Of a stretch of 64,000 nt of DNA, positions 8,533-16,901 are shown one piece after another. The notes below the pieces were generated by a model. It made no database searches. It saw only the letters and a program-made list of their open reading frames with translations, and was not told the origin of the DNA. The position numbers and the translations under genes were made by a program. Each line of letters begins with the position of its first letter. Position 1 is the stretch's first letter. Source of the stretch: Micropruina sp. (GTDB lineage Bacteria > Actinomycetota > Actinomycetes > Propionibacteriales > Propionibacteriaceae); NCBI GenBank assembly GCA_016716635.1, contig JADJVZ010000011.1, positions 620,001-684,000 of the forward strand. The letters are read 5' to 3'.

Positions 8533-9711
8533 TTGCCTTGGTCCAGGACAACTGGGTGGCTGCTCACCCTCGCGTGGGTGGCCGGCTGGGGGCTGGCGCA
8601 AGCGAACCCCTCGGGGATCTCGTGGCACTTCTTCCGGGACGGTGCCGCGGCCCTCTTCGGTGAGGCCGGGTTGCACACGTATGCGCAGCACCCAGAGCTC
8701 CAGATCGGTCCCCTGAGCCTCGCGGTGGCAGGAGGCCTTTCGCTGGTCTTCGGGGCGTCCGCCCAAGCCGTCGCGCAGATCCTCGGGACGCTCGTCCTGC
8801 CCTTGATCGCCTGGCTGCTGCGCGGGATCGGGGGTCGGACGGCCGACGGGTGGCGGCGCGATGTGCCGGTCTGGCTGGTCGCTGCCATCGGCGCCCCCGC
8901 GTGGGGCGTGCTGGCGGTCCGCTGGGCGCACCTGGACGACGTGCTGGCGCTGGGGTGCATAGCCGCGGTGGTGCGGCTGCTGGCCGAGCCGGCGGTCGTC
9001 CGAGCGAGCACCCAAGGATGGCTGACGGGGTTGCTCCTGGCCGCCGCGACGGCGAGCAAACCCTGGGCCGTGATCGCCGTGCCCCTGCTCCTGTTGCTCC
9101 CAGGCGCGCGGCTCCGGATCGCGAGCGGGGTGACGGTGGTGGCCGGGACGCTGGCTGCGTGGCTCCCGTTCGTCCTCGCCGATTCGGGCACCCTGTCGGC
9201 GCTGTCGCCACCCGTGGCGATCGACCCGTCGTCGATGCTGTGGCTGGCGGGCGTGCACGCGGAGGTCGTGCCCTCCTGGGTGCGCACCGCCCAGTTGCTG
9301 CTGGGCCCGGCTGTCGCGGCCCTCCTGGTGCTCACGGGACGCTGGCGCTTTACCCTGCTGGGCGGGGTGGCGGTGCGTCTCGCCCTCGATCCGCAGAACA
9401 TCGCCTACTACGCCGCGGCCGTGGTCGTGGCGGCGGCCGTCGCGGACCTCGCCGGAACCAGGACGACCCGCCGGGGCTGGCCGAGGCCCCCATGGCGGAC
9501 GCTCATCGCCGCCGTCGTCTGGTGGCAGCCGTTCGTCCTGGATTACCCCCACCGCTTCACCGAGGCGACCGGCCTGGCGCTGTGGTGGTTCCAGAACCCC
9601 ACAGCGGTCGCGATCGTCCACGCGGTCTGGATCGGCGGGGTCCTTGGAGAGGCGTTCTGGACCCCGCTCAATCCAAGGCGGGGGAGGCCCCAGGACGCTC
9701 TGTCACCCTGA
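8533..9711 (+). CDS. polytopic membrane protein, possibly GT-C-type glycosyltransferase-like
   Basis: A 392-residue, Trp- and Ala-rich membrane protein with roughly nine hydrophobic segments. The first begins almost at the N-terminus. WAHLDDVLALGC and a cytoplasmic-looking loop before SKPWAVIAVPLLLLLPG resemble mannosyltransferase-like GT-C proteins, but no catalytic motif is certain. The TTG start at 8533 lacks a clear ribosome site; GTG 8578 is possible but would cut the first membrane helix. The last 44 bases overlap the convergent ASCH gene. Confidence 0.6.
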   Translation: MPWSRTTGWLLTLAWVAGWGLAQANPSGISWHFFRDGAAALFGEAGLHTYAQHPELQIGPLSLAVAGGLSLVFGASAQAVAQILGTLVLPLIAWLLRGIGGRTADGWRRDVPVWLVAAIGAPAWGVLAVRWAHLDDVLALGCIAAVVRLLAEPAVVRASTQGWLTGLLLAAATASKPWAVIAVPLLLLLPGARLRIASGVTVVAGTLAAWLPFVLADSGTLSALSPPVAIDPSSMLWLAGVHAEVVPSWVRTAQLLLGPAVAALLVLTGRWRFTLLGGVAVRLALDPQNIAYYAAAVVVAAAVADLAGTRTTRRGWPRPPWRTLIAAVVWWQPFVLDYPHRFTEATGLALWWFQNPTAVAIVHAVWIGGVLGEAFWTPLNPRRGRPQDALSP

Positions 9712-10168
9712 ACTCCACGCAGACCACGGGGGTCGCGTCATTCAACGGCACCTCGCCAACCTCAGCCTGATACTGCGCGGACGACCAAAAGCGCAGGTGG
9801 CCCGCGCGCCACTCCTCGACGCTGTGATGCCCCTCACCTTCGGCGAGGGCATGCTCCAGGGTCACTTCGTCCAGGCGGCACACGCGGACGGACGTTATCT
9901 CGGTGACGACGACGGGGGCCCCCTGGGCGTCGATGACCACCTCGCGGAAACCGATTTCGGGGAGGGGGTCCGCGAAGTGTTCGTAGTCGGCGAGCAGCGC
10001 GGTGGTGCTGGTCTTGGCACCCCGTGCGATGGCAGACACCAAACGGTCGCGGAGTTCGCCGGGAAAGGCGTATTCACCCACCGGGAGATCCCGCCAGGCG
10101 ACGGGGACGTCATCCCAACCATCGCCCAAACCGTCCCCCTGGGGCCCGCTGGTGGCAGTCACGTCCAT
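9668..10168 (-). CDS. ASCH domain protein
   Basis: A 166-residue protein of the ASCH fold. The segment FPGELRDRLVSAIARGAKTSTTALL and the later EWRAGHLRFWSS match the actinobacterial ASCH family, whose members bind RNA or act on modified nucleosides; its role here is unknown. GAAGGA lies 7 bases before ATG 10168. It starts 47 bases downstream of the leuB stop on the same strand, so it is probably co-transcribed with leuB. Its 3' end overlaps the convergent membrane protein gene by 44 bases. Confidence 0.8.
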   Translation of the reverse strand: MDVTATSGPQGDGLGDGWDDVPVAWRDLPVGEYAFPGELRDRLVSAIARGAKTSTTALLADYEHFADPLPEIGFREVVIDAQGAPVVVTEITSVRVCRLDEVTLEHALAEGEGHHSVEEWRAGHLRFWSSAQYQAEVGEVPLNDATPVVCVEFRVTERPGASPALD

Positions 10169-10215
10169 GAGCAGGTCCTTCAGGGTCAGGTTCGGTGGGA
10201 CGTTCGACGACAGGA

Positions 10216-11289
10216 TCAGCGCAAGCGCGCTGCGATGGCATCGCCGATTTCGGAGGTCGACCGCTGCGCGGCGCCGCGCTCGATGATGTCGGCGTCCGCG
10301 GCCTCCTCGATGCGCTTGGCATCGTCCGGGCGTCCCAGGTGATCGAGCATGAGGGCCATCGACAAGATGGCCGCCGTCGGATCCGCGATGCCCTTGCCCG
10401 CGATGTCGGGCGCCGAGCCGTGAACGGGCTCGAACATGGACGGGAAGGCGCCGCTCGGGTTCAGGTTGGCGGAGGCCGCCAGCCCGATACCACCGGTCAC
10501 GGCCGCCGCCTCATCGGTGAGGATGTCGCCGAAGAGGTTGTCGGTGACGATCACGTCGAAACGCTGCGGGTCGGTGACCAGCATGATCGTGGCGGCATCG
10601 ACGTGCAGGTAATCGGTGGTGACACCGGGGTACTCGGTGGCGACCTCGTTAAAGATCCGGTTCCACATCCCGCCGGCGTTGACGAGCACGTTGTGCTTGT
10701 GGACGAGCGTCAGCTTGTTGCGGCGCTTCGCGGCCCGCTCGAAGGCGTCGCGGATGACCCGCTCCACCCCGTAGGCCGTGTTGACGCTGACCTCAGTGGC
10801 GATCTCGTGGGGCGTGCCCGTCCGAACCGCCCCGCCGTTGCCGCAGTACAGGCCCTCGGTGCCCTCGCGGACGACCACGAAGTCGATGGGGCCGCGCCCG
10901 GTCACCGAGTCGCTCAGCGGGCTGGCGACGCCCGGGTAGAGCTTCGAGGGCCGCAGGTTCACGTAGTGGTCGAAGGCGAACCGCAGGCGCAGCAGCAGGC
11001 CGCGCTCCAGCAGCCCCGAGGGAATGGCGGTCGAGCCGGGGGCGGCCCCGACGGCGCCGAGAACGAGGGCGTCCGCGGTGGCGAGCTTGGCGAGGGTCTC
11101 GTCCGACAGCACTTCGCCGGTGGCCTGCCAGTGGGCGGCACCGAGGTCGTAATGGACGAAGTCGAAGGCGTCCGGACCGACGCAGGCCTGCAGGACTTTC
11201 AGGGCTTCGGCGACCACCTCGGGTCCGATGCCGTCCCCTCCGATGACTGCGATGACGGGCTTGCGGGCGGATGTTTCGTTGCTTGGCAC
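10216..11289 (-). CDS. leuB: 3-isopropylmalate dehydrogenase
   Basis: A 357-residue NAD-dependent beta-decarboxylating dehydrogenase of leucine synthesis. GGDGIGPEVV is the N-terminal nucleotide-loop signature and NLFGDILTDEAAAVTGG the metal/substrate segment; PSKLYPG is also typical. GTG 11289 encodes MPSNETS and has TAGGCT 6 bases upstream, so the mRNA may be leaderless. It is divergent from ilvE with about 115 bases between starts and is followed by the ASCH gene. The partner genes leuCD lie 30 kb away and leuA is not in the window. Confidence 0.96.
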   Translation of the reverse strand: MPSNETSARKPVIAVIGGDGIGPEVVAEALKVLQACVGPDAFDFVHYDLGAAHWQATGEVLSDETLAKLATADALVLGAVGAAPGSTAIPSGLLERGLLLRLRFAFDHYVNLRPSKLYPGVASPLSDSVTGRGPIDFVVVREGTEGLYCGNGGAVRTGTPHEIATEVSVNTAYGVERVIRDAFERAAKRRNKLTLVHKHNVLVNAGGMWNRIFNEVATEYPGVTTDYLHVDAATIMLVTDPQRFDVIVTDNLFGDILTDEAAAVTGGIGLAASANLNPSGAFPSMFEPVHGSAPDIAGKGIADPTAAILSMALMLDHLGRPDDAKRIEEAADADIIERGAAQRSTSEIGDAIAARLR

Positions 11290-11295
11290 GAAGGA

Positions 11296-11301
11296 AGCCT
11301 A
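11296..11301 (-). promoter_or_regulatory. -10 box of leuB (leaderless)
   Basis: TAGGCT on the minus strand ends 6 bases before the leuB GTG at 11289. Confidence 0.6.
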
Positions 11302-11390
11302 CGGAAGGGCGCCCGAAGTTCAATACGGCTGTCTCACGGAGGCGCGTCCGAGACGGGCGTGGAGCGCCCCGGCGGTCGCGGATCGGAGGC

Positions 11391-11396
11391 TAGAAT
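11391..11396 (+). promoter_or_regulatory. -10 box of ilvE (leaderless)
   Basis: TAGAAT ends 7 bases before the ilvE ATG at 11404. It is one of the strongest TANNNT matches in the window. Confidence 0.65.
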
Positions 11397-11403
11397 CCCG
11401 ACC

Positions 11404-12486
11404 ATGTCTCTGACGTTCCCACTGCACGCCAATCCGCACCCCAGCTCGGACGCCGAGGTCGCCGCCGTCCTCGCCGCGCCGGGCTTCGGGCAGCACTTCA
11501 CCGACCATATGGCCGTCGCCATTTGGACGAAGGGGCAGGGCTGGCACAGCGACGAGATCCGGCCCTATGGACCGTTCCAGCTCGATCCGGCGGCCGCCGT
11601 TCTGCATTACGCCCAGGAGATCTTCGAGGGCATGAAGGCCTATCGGCACGCCGACGGCTCCATCTGGCTGTTCCGTCCGGAGCGCAACGCCGAGCGGTTG
11701 CAGGCCTCGGCCGACCGCCTGATGCTGCCGCAGCTGCCGGTCGAGGACTACCTGACCGCGTGCGTCGAACTTGTGAAGGCGGACGCTCGCTGGACGCCCA
11801 CCATGGACGGCGAGCAGAGCCTCTACCTGCGCCCGTTCATGTTCGCCTCCGAGGTGTTTCTGGGCGTGCGTGCGGCCCAAGAGGTGACCTTCGCGGTCAT
11901 CGCCTCCCCGGCGGGCCCCTACTTCGCCGGGGGAGTGAAGCCCATCAACATCTGGGTGACCTCCGAATACAGCCGAGCCGGCGTCGGTGGCACGGGCGCC
12001 GCCAAGTGCGGCGGCAACTACGCCTCCAGCCTCATCGCTCAATACCAGGGCTACGAGCACGACTGCTCCCAGGTGATGTTCATCGAGCCCAGCGAAAAGG
12101 ACCGGCTTGAGGAACTCGGCGGCATGAACATCATGCTCATCACCGCAGACGGCCGCCTCATCACCCCCGAGCTCACCGGCACGATCCTGGAGGGCGTCAC
12201 CCGCGACTCCATCCTCGACATCGCCCCCGAACTCGGCCTCACGCCGGAGGCCCGGAAGGTGCCGCCGAGCGAGCTGTTCGCGCGGATCAACTCGGGCGAG
12301 ATTGTGGAGGCCTTCGCCTGTGGCACGGCGGCCGTGATCACCCCCGTCGGATCGTTCCGCACGGGCGACGCGACCTACACGCTGCAGGGCGGCATCGAGC
12401 GGACGCTCGGCATCCGCAATCGGATCCTCGACATCCAATACGGACGGGTCCCCGATACCCGCGGTTGGATGCAGCGGGTCATCTAA
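11404..12486 (+). CDS. ilvE: branched-chain amino acid aminotransferase
   Basis: A 360-residue class IV PLP aminotransferase catalysing the last step of Val, Leu and Ile synthesis. K201 in GTGAAKCGGNYASS is the expected Schiff-base lysine. FEGMKAYRH and the substrate-loop stretch GTAAVITPVG are also present. The frame stays open far upstream, but only as antisense to leuB. ATG 11404 is chosen because of the -10 box 7 bases before it and because MSLTFPLHANP is a normal start. It ends at a perfect 19-bp hairpin. Confidence 0.97.
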   Translation: MSLTFPLHANPHPSSDAEVAAVLAAPGFGQHFTDHMAVAIWTKGQGWHSDEIRPYGPFQLDPAAAVLHYAQEIFEGMKAYRHADGSIWLFRPERNAERLQASADRLMLPQLPVEDYLTACVELVKADARWTPTMDGEQSLYLRPFMFASEVFLGVRAAQEVTFAVIASPAGPYFAGGVKPINIWVTSEYSRAGVGGTGAAKCGGNYASSLIAQYQGYEHDCSQVMFIEPSEKDRLEELGGMNIMLITADGRLITPELTGTILEGVTRDSILDIAPELGLTPEARKVPPSELFARINSGEIVEAFACGTAAVITPVGSFRTGDATYTLQGGIERTLGIRNRILDIQYGRVPDTRGWMQRVI

Positions 12487-12497
12487 CACCAGCGCAC

Positions 12498-12544
12498 AAT
12501 GCACGAACGCTCGGCCACCGAAGGGGGCCGAGCGTTCGTGCATT
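12498..12544. terminator. bidirectional terminator between ilvE and tpx
   Basis: A perfect 19-bp inverted repeat (12498-12516 with 12526-12544) separated by 9 bases, placed between two convergent genes. It lacks a T tract, but its length and position fit a shared terminator. Confidence 0.7.
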
Positions 12545-12552
12545 GAAGGGTG

Positions 12553-13050
12553 TCAGGCGAGAGCAGCCAGCGCCGCGTCGTAGTTGGGCTCCGTCGTGAT
12601 CTCGGGGACGAGCTCGGTGTAGGCCACGTCGCCGTCAGCCCCGATGACCACGACCGCGCGAGACATGAGGCCGCGCATCGGGCCGGTCACCTGGACGACG
12701 CCGTAATCGTCGCCGAAGGCGGAGCGGAAGGCCGAGCCGACGACCACGTTCTCGATGCCCTCGGCCGAGCAGAAGCGTCCGAGCGCGAACGGCAGGTCCA
12801 TGGAGACGCACACCACGGTGGTGTTCTCCAGACCCGCGGCCCGCTCGTTGAAGGTGCGCACGCTCATGGCGCACACACCGGTGTCGACGCTGGGGAAGAT
12901 GTTGAGGACCAGTGAGCGGCCCGTGAAGTCCTTGGAAGAAATGACGTCGAGCTTCGCGCCGACCAGCTCGAAGGCCGGTGCCTGATCGCCAACAGAAGGA
13001 AGATCGCCGGCGGTCTCGATGGGAGCGCCCCTGAGGTGTGTGGTTGCCAT
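12553..13050 (-). CDS. tpx: thiol peroxidase
   Basis: A 165-residue atypical 2-Cys peroxiredoxin that reduces H2O2 and alkyl hydroperoxides, recycled by thioredoxin. The peroxidatic cysteine is C60 in DTGVCAMSVR and the resolving cysteine is C94 in RFCSAEG, the normal Tpx spacing. The PSVDTGVC signature is intact. It is a single gene, convergent with ilvE and divergent from cimA. On the minus strand TAGAAA lies 6 bases before the ATG, a weak hint of a leaderless start. Confidence 0.96.
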   Translation of the reverse strand: MATTHLRGAPIETAGDLPSVGDQAPAFELVGAKLDVISSKDFTGRSLVLNIFPSVDTGVCAMSVRTFNERAAGLENTTVVCVSMDLPFALGRFCSAEGIENVVVGSAFRSAFGDDYGVVQVTGPMRGLMSRAVVVIGADGDVAYTELVPEITTEPNYDAALAALA

Positions 13051-13207
13051 CCCACGTTTCTACCAGGCGTGGCCGAGCCACGGAAGTCCGCAGCGAGCTG
13101 GCGTCCCGGTCCTCGGTACGCCGCGTCCCACCCTGTGGGACGACTGTCATCCGGACGCCGAAGTTGGCAAACTTGCTCGGTCTACGAGAACAGGCAAGGT
13201 GGGGTTC

Positions 13208-14797
13208 ATGACCAGTCTTCCGGTGGCACCCGACGCGTTCCACGTGTTCGACACCACGCTGCGCGATGGGGCGCAGCAAGAGGGCCTACGGCTGACCGTT
13301 CAGGACAAGATGAAGATCGCCCGCCTCCTGGACGAGCTCAACGTGACGTTCATTGAGGGTGGCTGGCCCGGCGCGAACCCCAACGACACCGCCTTCTTCG
13401 CACTCGCGGCCAAAGAACTGGAGTTGAAGAACGCAAAGTTGGTCGCGTTCGGGTCGACCCGACGGGTCGGGATGACGGCGGCCGAAGATCCGCTGACCCA
13501 GGCACTGTTGGACGCCCAGACCGAGGTCATCTGCCTGGTCGCCAAGAGCCATGACGAGCATGTGTTCAAGGCCCTCCACACCACGTTGGAGGAGAACCTC
13601 GCCATGATCAGCGACACGGTGGGGCACCTGGTAGCCCAGGGCCGGCGCGTCTTCGTGGATTGCGAGCACTTCTTCGACGGCTACAAGGCCAACCCCGATT
13701 ACGCCCTTGAGGTAGTTCGGGTCGCGGCCGATGCTGGCGCCGAGGTCGTCGTGTTGTGCGACACCAACGGCGGCATGCTGCCCTCCCAGATGGCCGACAT
13801 CGTGACCGCGGCCTCGGAGATCGGCGTCGATCTCGGGGTCCACTGCCACAACGACACCGGCTGCGCGGTCGCCAACACGTTGGCGGCTGTCGACGCGGGC
13901 GTGGTGCACGTCCAGGGCACGGTCAACGGCCACGGCGAGCGCACCGGCAACGCCAACATCGTCACGGTGCTGGCCAACCTGCAGCTCAAGTACGGCTGGC
14001 CGCTGGTGCCGGCTGAGGCGCTGCGTGAGGCCACCCGGATCAGCCACGCCATCGCCGACATCACCAACCAGGCGCCGAACAACCGGATGCCCTACGTCGG
14101 CATGTCGGCGTTCGCGCACAAGGCGGGGCTGCACGCGTCCGCCATCAAGGTCGACGCGAATCTGTACCAGCACATTGATCCGGCCCTGGTCGGCAACGAC
14201 ATGCGGATGCTCGTGTCCGATATGGCTGGACGCGCGAACATCCAGATCAAGGGAAACGAACTCGGCTACGACCTTTCCGATCGGACGATGGCGGCCCGCA
14301 TCACCGACAAGGTGAAGGAACGCGAGATGCAGGGCTACTCCTACGAGTCGGCCGACGCCTCCTTCGAACTGCTGCTGCGCGAGGAACTCGGAGTGCTGGA
14401 GGACCTGTTCGAGGTCACGGCCTGGCGGGTGCTCACCGGCCACGAGGCGGGTCCCGAGGGCGACTCCGAGGCGACGGTTAAGCTCCGCGCCCGCGGCGAC
14501 GACGGCATCAGCGCCTGGGTTGGCGAGGGCCACGGACCCTTGAATGCGTTGGACGTGGCGCTGCGCCGCGGCCTCTCCCCGACGTTCCCCACGGTGTCCG
14601 ACTTCGAGCTCGCGGACTACCGCGTCCGGCTGCTCGATCAGGGCCACGGCACGGACGCGATCGTCCGCACGCTGATCGACACAACCGATGGCGTTCACAC
14701 GTGGACGACCGTCGGCGTCGGCACCAACGTCATCGAGGCCAGCTACGAGGCGCTGTACGACGCCTACCGCTGGGGCCTGTTGAAGGCTTCGGCCTAA
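13208..14797 (+). CDS. cimA: (R)-citramalate synthase
   Basis: A 529-residue enzyme that condenses pyruvate with acetyl-CoA to citramalate, giving a threonine-independent route to 2-oxobutyrate and isoleucine. DTTLRDGAQQEG near residue 15 and HCHNDTG at H212 are catalytic and metal motifs of the DRE-TIM metallolyases. The last ~130 residues form the LeuA-type regulatory domain. IEGGWPGANPND and overall length fit CimA rather than 2-isopropylmalate or homocitrate synthase. AAGGTGGGG precedes ATG 13208; frames open further upstream are antisense to tpx. Confidence 0.9.
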   Translation: MTSLPVAPDAFHVFDTTLRDGAQQEGLRLTVQDKMKIARLLDELNVTFIEGGWPGANPNDTAFFALAAKELELKNAKLVAFGSTRRVGMTAAEDPLTQALLDAQTEVICLVAKSHDEHVFKALHTTLEENLAMISDTVGHLVAQGRRVFVDCEHFFDGYKANPDYALEVVRVAADAGAEVVVLCDTNGGMLPSQMADIVTAASEIGVDLGVHCHNDTGCAVANTLAAVDAGVVHVQGTVNGHGERTGNANIVTVLANLQLKYGWPLVPAEALREATRISHAIADITNQAPNNRMPYVGMSAFAHKAGLHASAIKVDANLYQHIDPALVGNDMRMLVSDMAGRANIQIKGNELGYDLSDRTMAARITDKVKEREMQGYSYESADASFELLLREELGVLEDLFEVTAWRVLTGHEAGPEGDSEATVKLRARGDDGISAWVGEGHGPLNALDVALRRGLSPTFPTVSDFELADYRVRLLDQGHGTDAIVRTLIDTTDGVHTWTTVGVGTNVIEASYEALYDAYRWGLLKASA

Positions 14798-14834
14798 CCA
14801 GGCCGCCAGCGTCGCGAGTCGCCGGGTTGGTGCC

Positions 14835-15854
14835 TCAGGCGGTGCCGAATGTCCATCGCGTGCGGCGATGGAAGCTCATCCCCGGCAGCACCAGGGTGGA
14901 CGGGAAGTCGTCGTGGTTCGGCGCATCGGGGTAACCCTCCGTCTCCAGGGCGATCGCGGCAAAGGGCGTGATGGGCCCCTCATGGGCCACCTGGGAACCG
15001 TCCACGCCGCCAGCGGTATAGACCTGAAGGGCGGGCTCGTCGGAGGCGATGGTGAGCGTCCGTCCGCTGCCGGGATCGGCGAGCCAGGCGATATCGGCGA
15101 AGCCCTCCCCGTCCCGAACAAACGCGTGATCGAAACCGTGGTTGGCGGCGACCTGGGCGTGCGGATCGGACACGACGTCCCCGAGCCGGGTGGGCGTGCG
15201 TAGATCGAACGGCGTGCCCTCGACGGGGGCCGCGCCGACGATGGGGAGCCCGGTGGGATCTGTCGGTAGGTAACTCGCGGCGGCCACACGCAGGGTGTGA
15301 TCCGCGATCGTGCTGCCCGGACGCGCGCCCGCCAGGTTGAAGTACGGGTGGCTGACGATGTTGAGCGGGGCCGCTACCTGGGCGTGGGCCTGGATGTCGA
15401 GCAGCACGGCTCGACCCGCCAGCGTGTAGCTCACCGTGGTGGTGATGGGCCCGGGGTAGACCCCGTCCGGGTCGTCCCAGCGGACGTGGAGCTGGAGGCT
15501 CGTGTCGTCGGCCGCGACGACGGTCCAGTTCCAGTGGTGCATGCCGCCCGGACCACTGTGCAGCAGGTTGCCCCGATCGTTGGCGGGGAACGTGTAGGTC
15601 CGTCCGTGGAGGGCGAAACGGGCGCCCGCGATGCGATTGGCGAAGGGGCCCACGATGTCACCGAGGAAGGCGTTTCCCGCGAGGTGCGCGCGCCAGTCGG
15701 GGCTGCCGAGGACGACGTTGTCGAGCGTCCCAGCGCGATCCGGCACCAGCAGTCGGACCACAGAGGCGCCGAGCGTGCAGATGTCCAACACCACATGTTC
15801 GTTCTGAAGGCGATGGGTGCTGGGCTCAATCGGATTGCCGTAGTAGCTCGTCAT
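14835..15854 (-). CDS. galM: aldose 1-epimerase
   Basis: A 339-residue mutarotase-fold protein converting alpha and beta anomers of hexoses. Catalytic signatures are VSHPYFNL (general acid His) and ALETEGYPDAPN (general base Glu). The substrate stretch NRIAGARF is also present. ATG 15854 follows GAGGA at a good distance; the frame stays open further upstream but only antisense to the next gene. A 10-codon ORF ending in an ATGA overlap precedes it. A large palindrome lies between it and the divergent hydrolase gene. Confidence 0.92.
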   Translation of the reverse strand: MTSYYGNPIEPSTHRLQNEHVVLDICTLGASVVRLLVPDRAGTLDNVVLGSPDWRAHLAGNAFLGDIVGPFANRIAGARFALHGRTYTFPANDRGNLLHSGPGGMHHWNWTVVAADDTSLQLHVRWDDPDGVYPGPITTTVSYTLAGRAVLLDIQAHAQVAAPLNIVSHPYFNLAGARPGSTIADHTLRVAAASYLPTDPTGLPIVGAAPVEGTPFDLRTPTRLGDVVSDPHAQVAANHGFDHAFVRDGEGFADIAWLADPGSGRTLTIASDEPALQVYTAGGVDGSQVAHEGPITPFAAIALETEGYPDAPNHDDFPSTLVLPGMSFHRRTRWTFGTA

Positions 15855-15883
15855 CGTGCGTCCTCGCCGAGGTTGGTGCCCAT
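15851..15883 (-). CDS. possible leaderless upstream ORF of galM
   Basis: On the minus strand a 10-codon ORF (MGTNLGEDAR) starts at ATG 15883, 6 bases after a TATCGT -10 box, and stops at a TGA overlapping the galM ATG (ATGA). Its sequence also contains the galM GAGGA ribosome site. It could couple galM translation to the leaderless start, or may be an accident of the leader sequence. Confidence 0.3.
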   Translation of the reverse strand: MGTNLGEDAR

Positions 15884-15889
15884 GGCGCC

Positions 15890-15895
15890 ACGATA
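15890..15895 (-). promoter_or_regulatory. -10 box upstream of galM
   Basis: TATCGT on the minus strand. Transcription would start near 15883, giving galM a leader of about 30 bases. Confidence 0.5.
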
Positions 15896-15965
15896 GTCGC
15901 GTCGACCGGCCATGACCGCTCCAGCCATCCTCCGTCGGACGTCCCACCCGTCCCTCTCCTCCACG

Positions 15966-16027
15966 TTGCTGGCGTTGGGCGTGTTTGCTGGCGATATATC
16001 GCCAGCAAACACGCCGGACGCCAGCAA
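15966..16027. repeat. 62-bp near-perfect palindrome, possible operator
   Basis: The two arms (15966-15996 and 15997-16027) are complementary except at two positions (15976-15977 against 16016-16017). The inner 36 bp (15979-16014) are a perfect palindrome centred on GATATATC. TTGCTGGCG occurs twice in each arm. It lies between divergent galM and the hydrolase gene, so it could be a regulator binding site controlling both, or form a cruciform. No known consensus is recognised. Confidence 0.8.
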
Positions 16028-16058
16028 GGTCAGAAGGAGGGGGTGTGGGCCGACCCGG

Positions 16059-16064
16059 TAGCCT
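16059..16064 (+). promoter_or_regulatory. -10 box of the hydrolase gene (leaderless)
   Basis: TAGCCT ends 6 bases before ATG 16071, and its position puts the 62-bp palindrome just upstream of the -35 region. Confidence 0.55.
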
Positions 16065-16070
16065 GCACCC

Positions 16071-16901
16071 ATGCGTCTTGCTCGATTCGTCGCCGGTGGC
16101 GACCCCAAATACGGCCTGGTGGAGCTCGCCTCCGACAACGGCGACCACCCCGACACGATCGCCACGCTGGCGGGCGACCCGTTCGCCGGGCGGGTGAGCC
16201 TGACTGGCGAGCGGCATCCCCTCGACGACGTGCGGCTGGTCGCCCCGGTGCTGCCCCGCAGCAAGGTCATCGGCATCGGGCGCAACTACGCCGCGCACGC
16301 CAAAGAGCTGGGCAACGACCTGCCGACCGAGCCCGTGACCTTCCTCAAGCCCAACACCTCGGTCATCGGGCCGGGGGAGCCGATCGTCCACCCCGTCCAG
16401 ACCCACGACCTGCAGCACGAGGGCGAACTGGCCGTCGTGATCGGACGGATTTGCCGGCACGTGCCCGTCGACAAGGCCGAGGACGTGATCTTTGGGTACA
16501 CCGTGGCCAACGACGTCACGGCGCGGGACCTGCAGCACAGCGATGCGCAGTGGACGCGAGCCAAGAGCTTCGACACGTTCTGCCCCCTCGGGCCGTGGAT
16601 CATCACGCATCTGCGGATCACCGAGGTCGGGGGGCTCGACCTGGCCGTGACCGTGAACGGCGAAACCCGCCAGCACGGCAACACCAGCGACATGGTGTTC
16701 GGGGTCGCGGAGCTGGTCGCCTACGTGTCGTCGTTCATGACGCTGCTGCCCGGAGACGTGATCCTCACCGGCACGCCGTCGGGCGTCAGCCGCATGTACC
16801 CGGGGGACCGGGTCGAGGTCACCATCGCTGAAATCGGGACGCTCGCCAATATCGTCGTGGCCGAGGAGGCCGACGATAACGCCGGGGCCGAGGGTGCCTG
16901 A
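16071..16901 (+). CDS. fumarylacetoacetate hydrolase family protein
   Basis: A 276-residue protein of the FAH fold, Mg-dependent hydrolases, isomerases or decarboxylases of beta-keto acids. GIGRNYAAHAKELG starts the catalytic domain, and HEGELAVVIG and NDVTARD supply the acidic metal ligands. The substrate is not readable; related enzymes act on acylpyruvates or oxaloacetate. The frame overlaps the next gene by 8 bases, so the two are probably an operon. Transcription is likely influenced by the palindrome shared with galM. Confidence 0.88.
   Translation: MRLARFVAGGDPKYGLVELASDNGDHPDTIATLAGDPFAGRVSLTGERHPLDDVRLVAPVLPRSKVIGIGRNYAAHAKELGNDLPTEPVTFLKPNTSVIGPGEPIVHPVQTHDLQHEGELAVVIGRICRHVPVDKAEDVIFGYTVANDVTARDLQHSDAQWTRAKSFDTFCPLGPWIITHLRITEVGGLDLAVTVNGETRQHGNTSDMVFGVAELVAYVSSFMTLLPGDVILTGTPSGVSRMYPGDRVEVTIAEIGTLANIVVAEEADDNAGAEGA

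Noticed and set aside
6660..9401. 913-codon open frame on the minus strand
   Set aside because: It is antisense to ctpE and the following membrane protein gene, has low-complexity Arg/Gly/His composition and no recognisable domain; a shadow of high-GC codon use.
10195..11403. Long N-terminal extension of IlvE
   Set aside because: The frame is antisense to leuB and not protein-like. A -10 box and normal N-terminus fix the start at 11404.
12498..12544. 19-bp inverted repeat as an insertion sequence end or small RNA
   Set aside because: It lies between two convergent gene ends, where a shared terminator is the simpler explanation.
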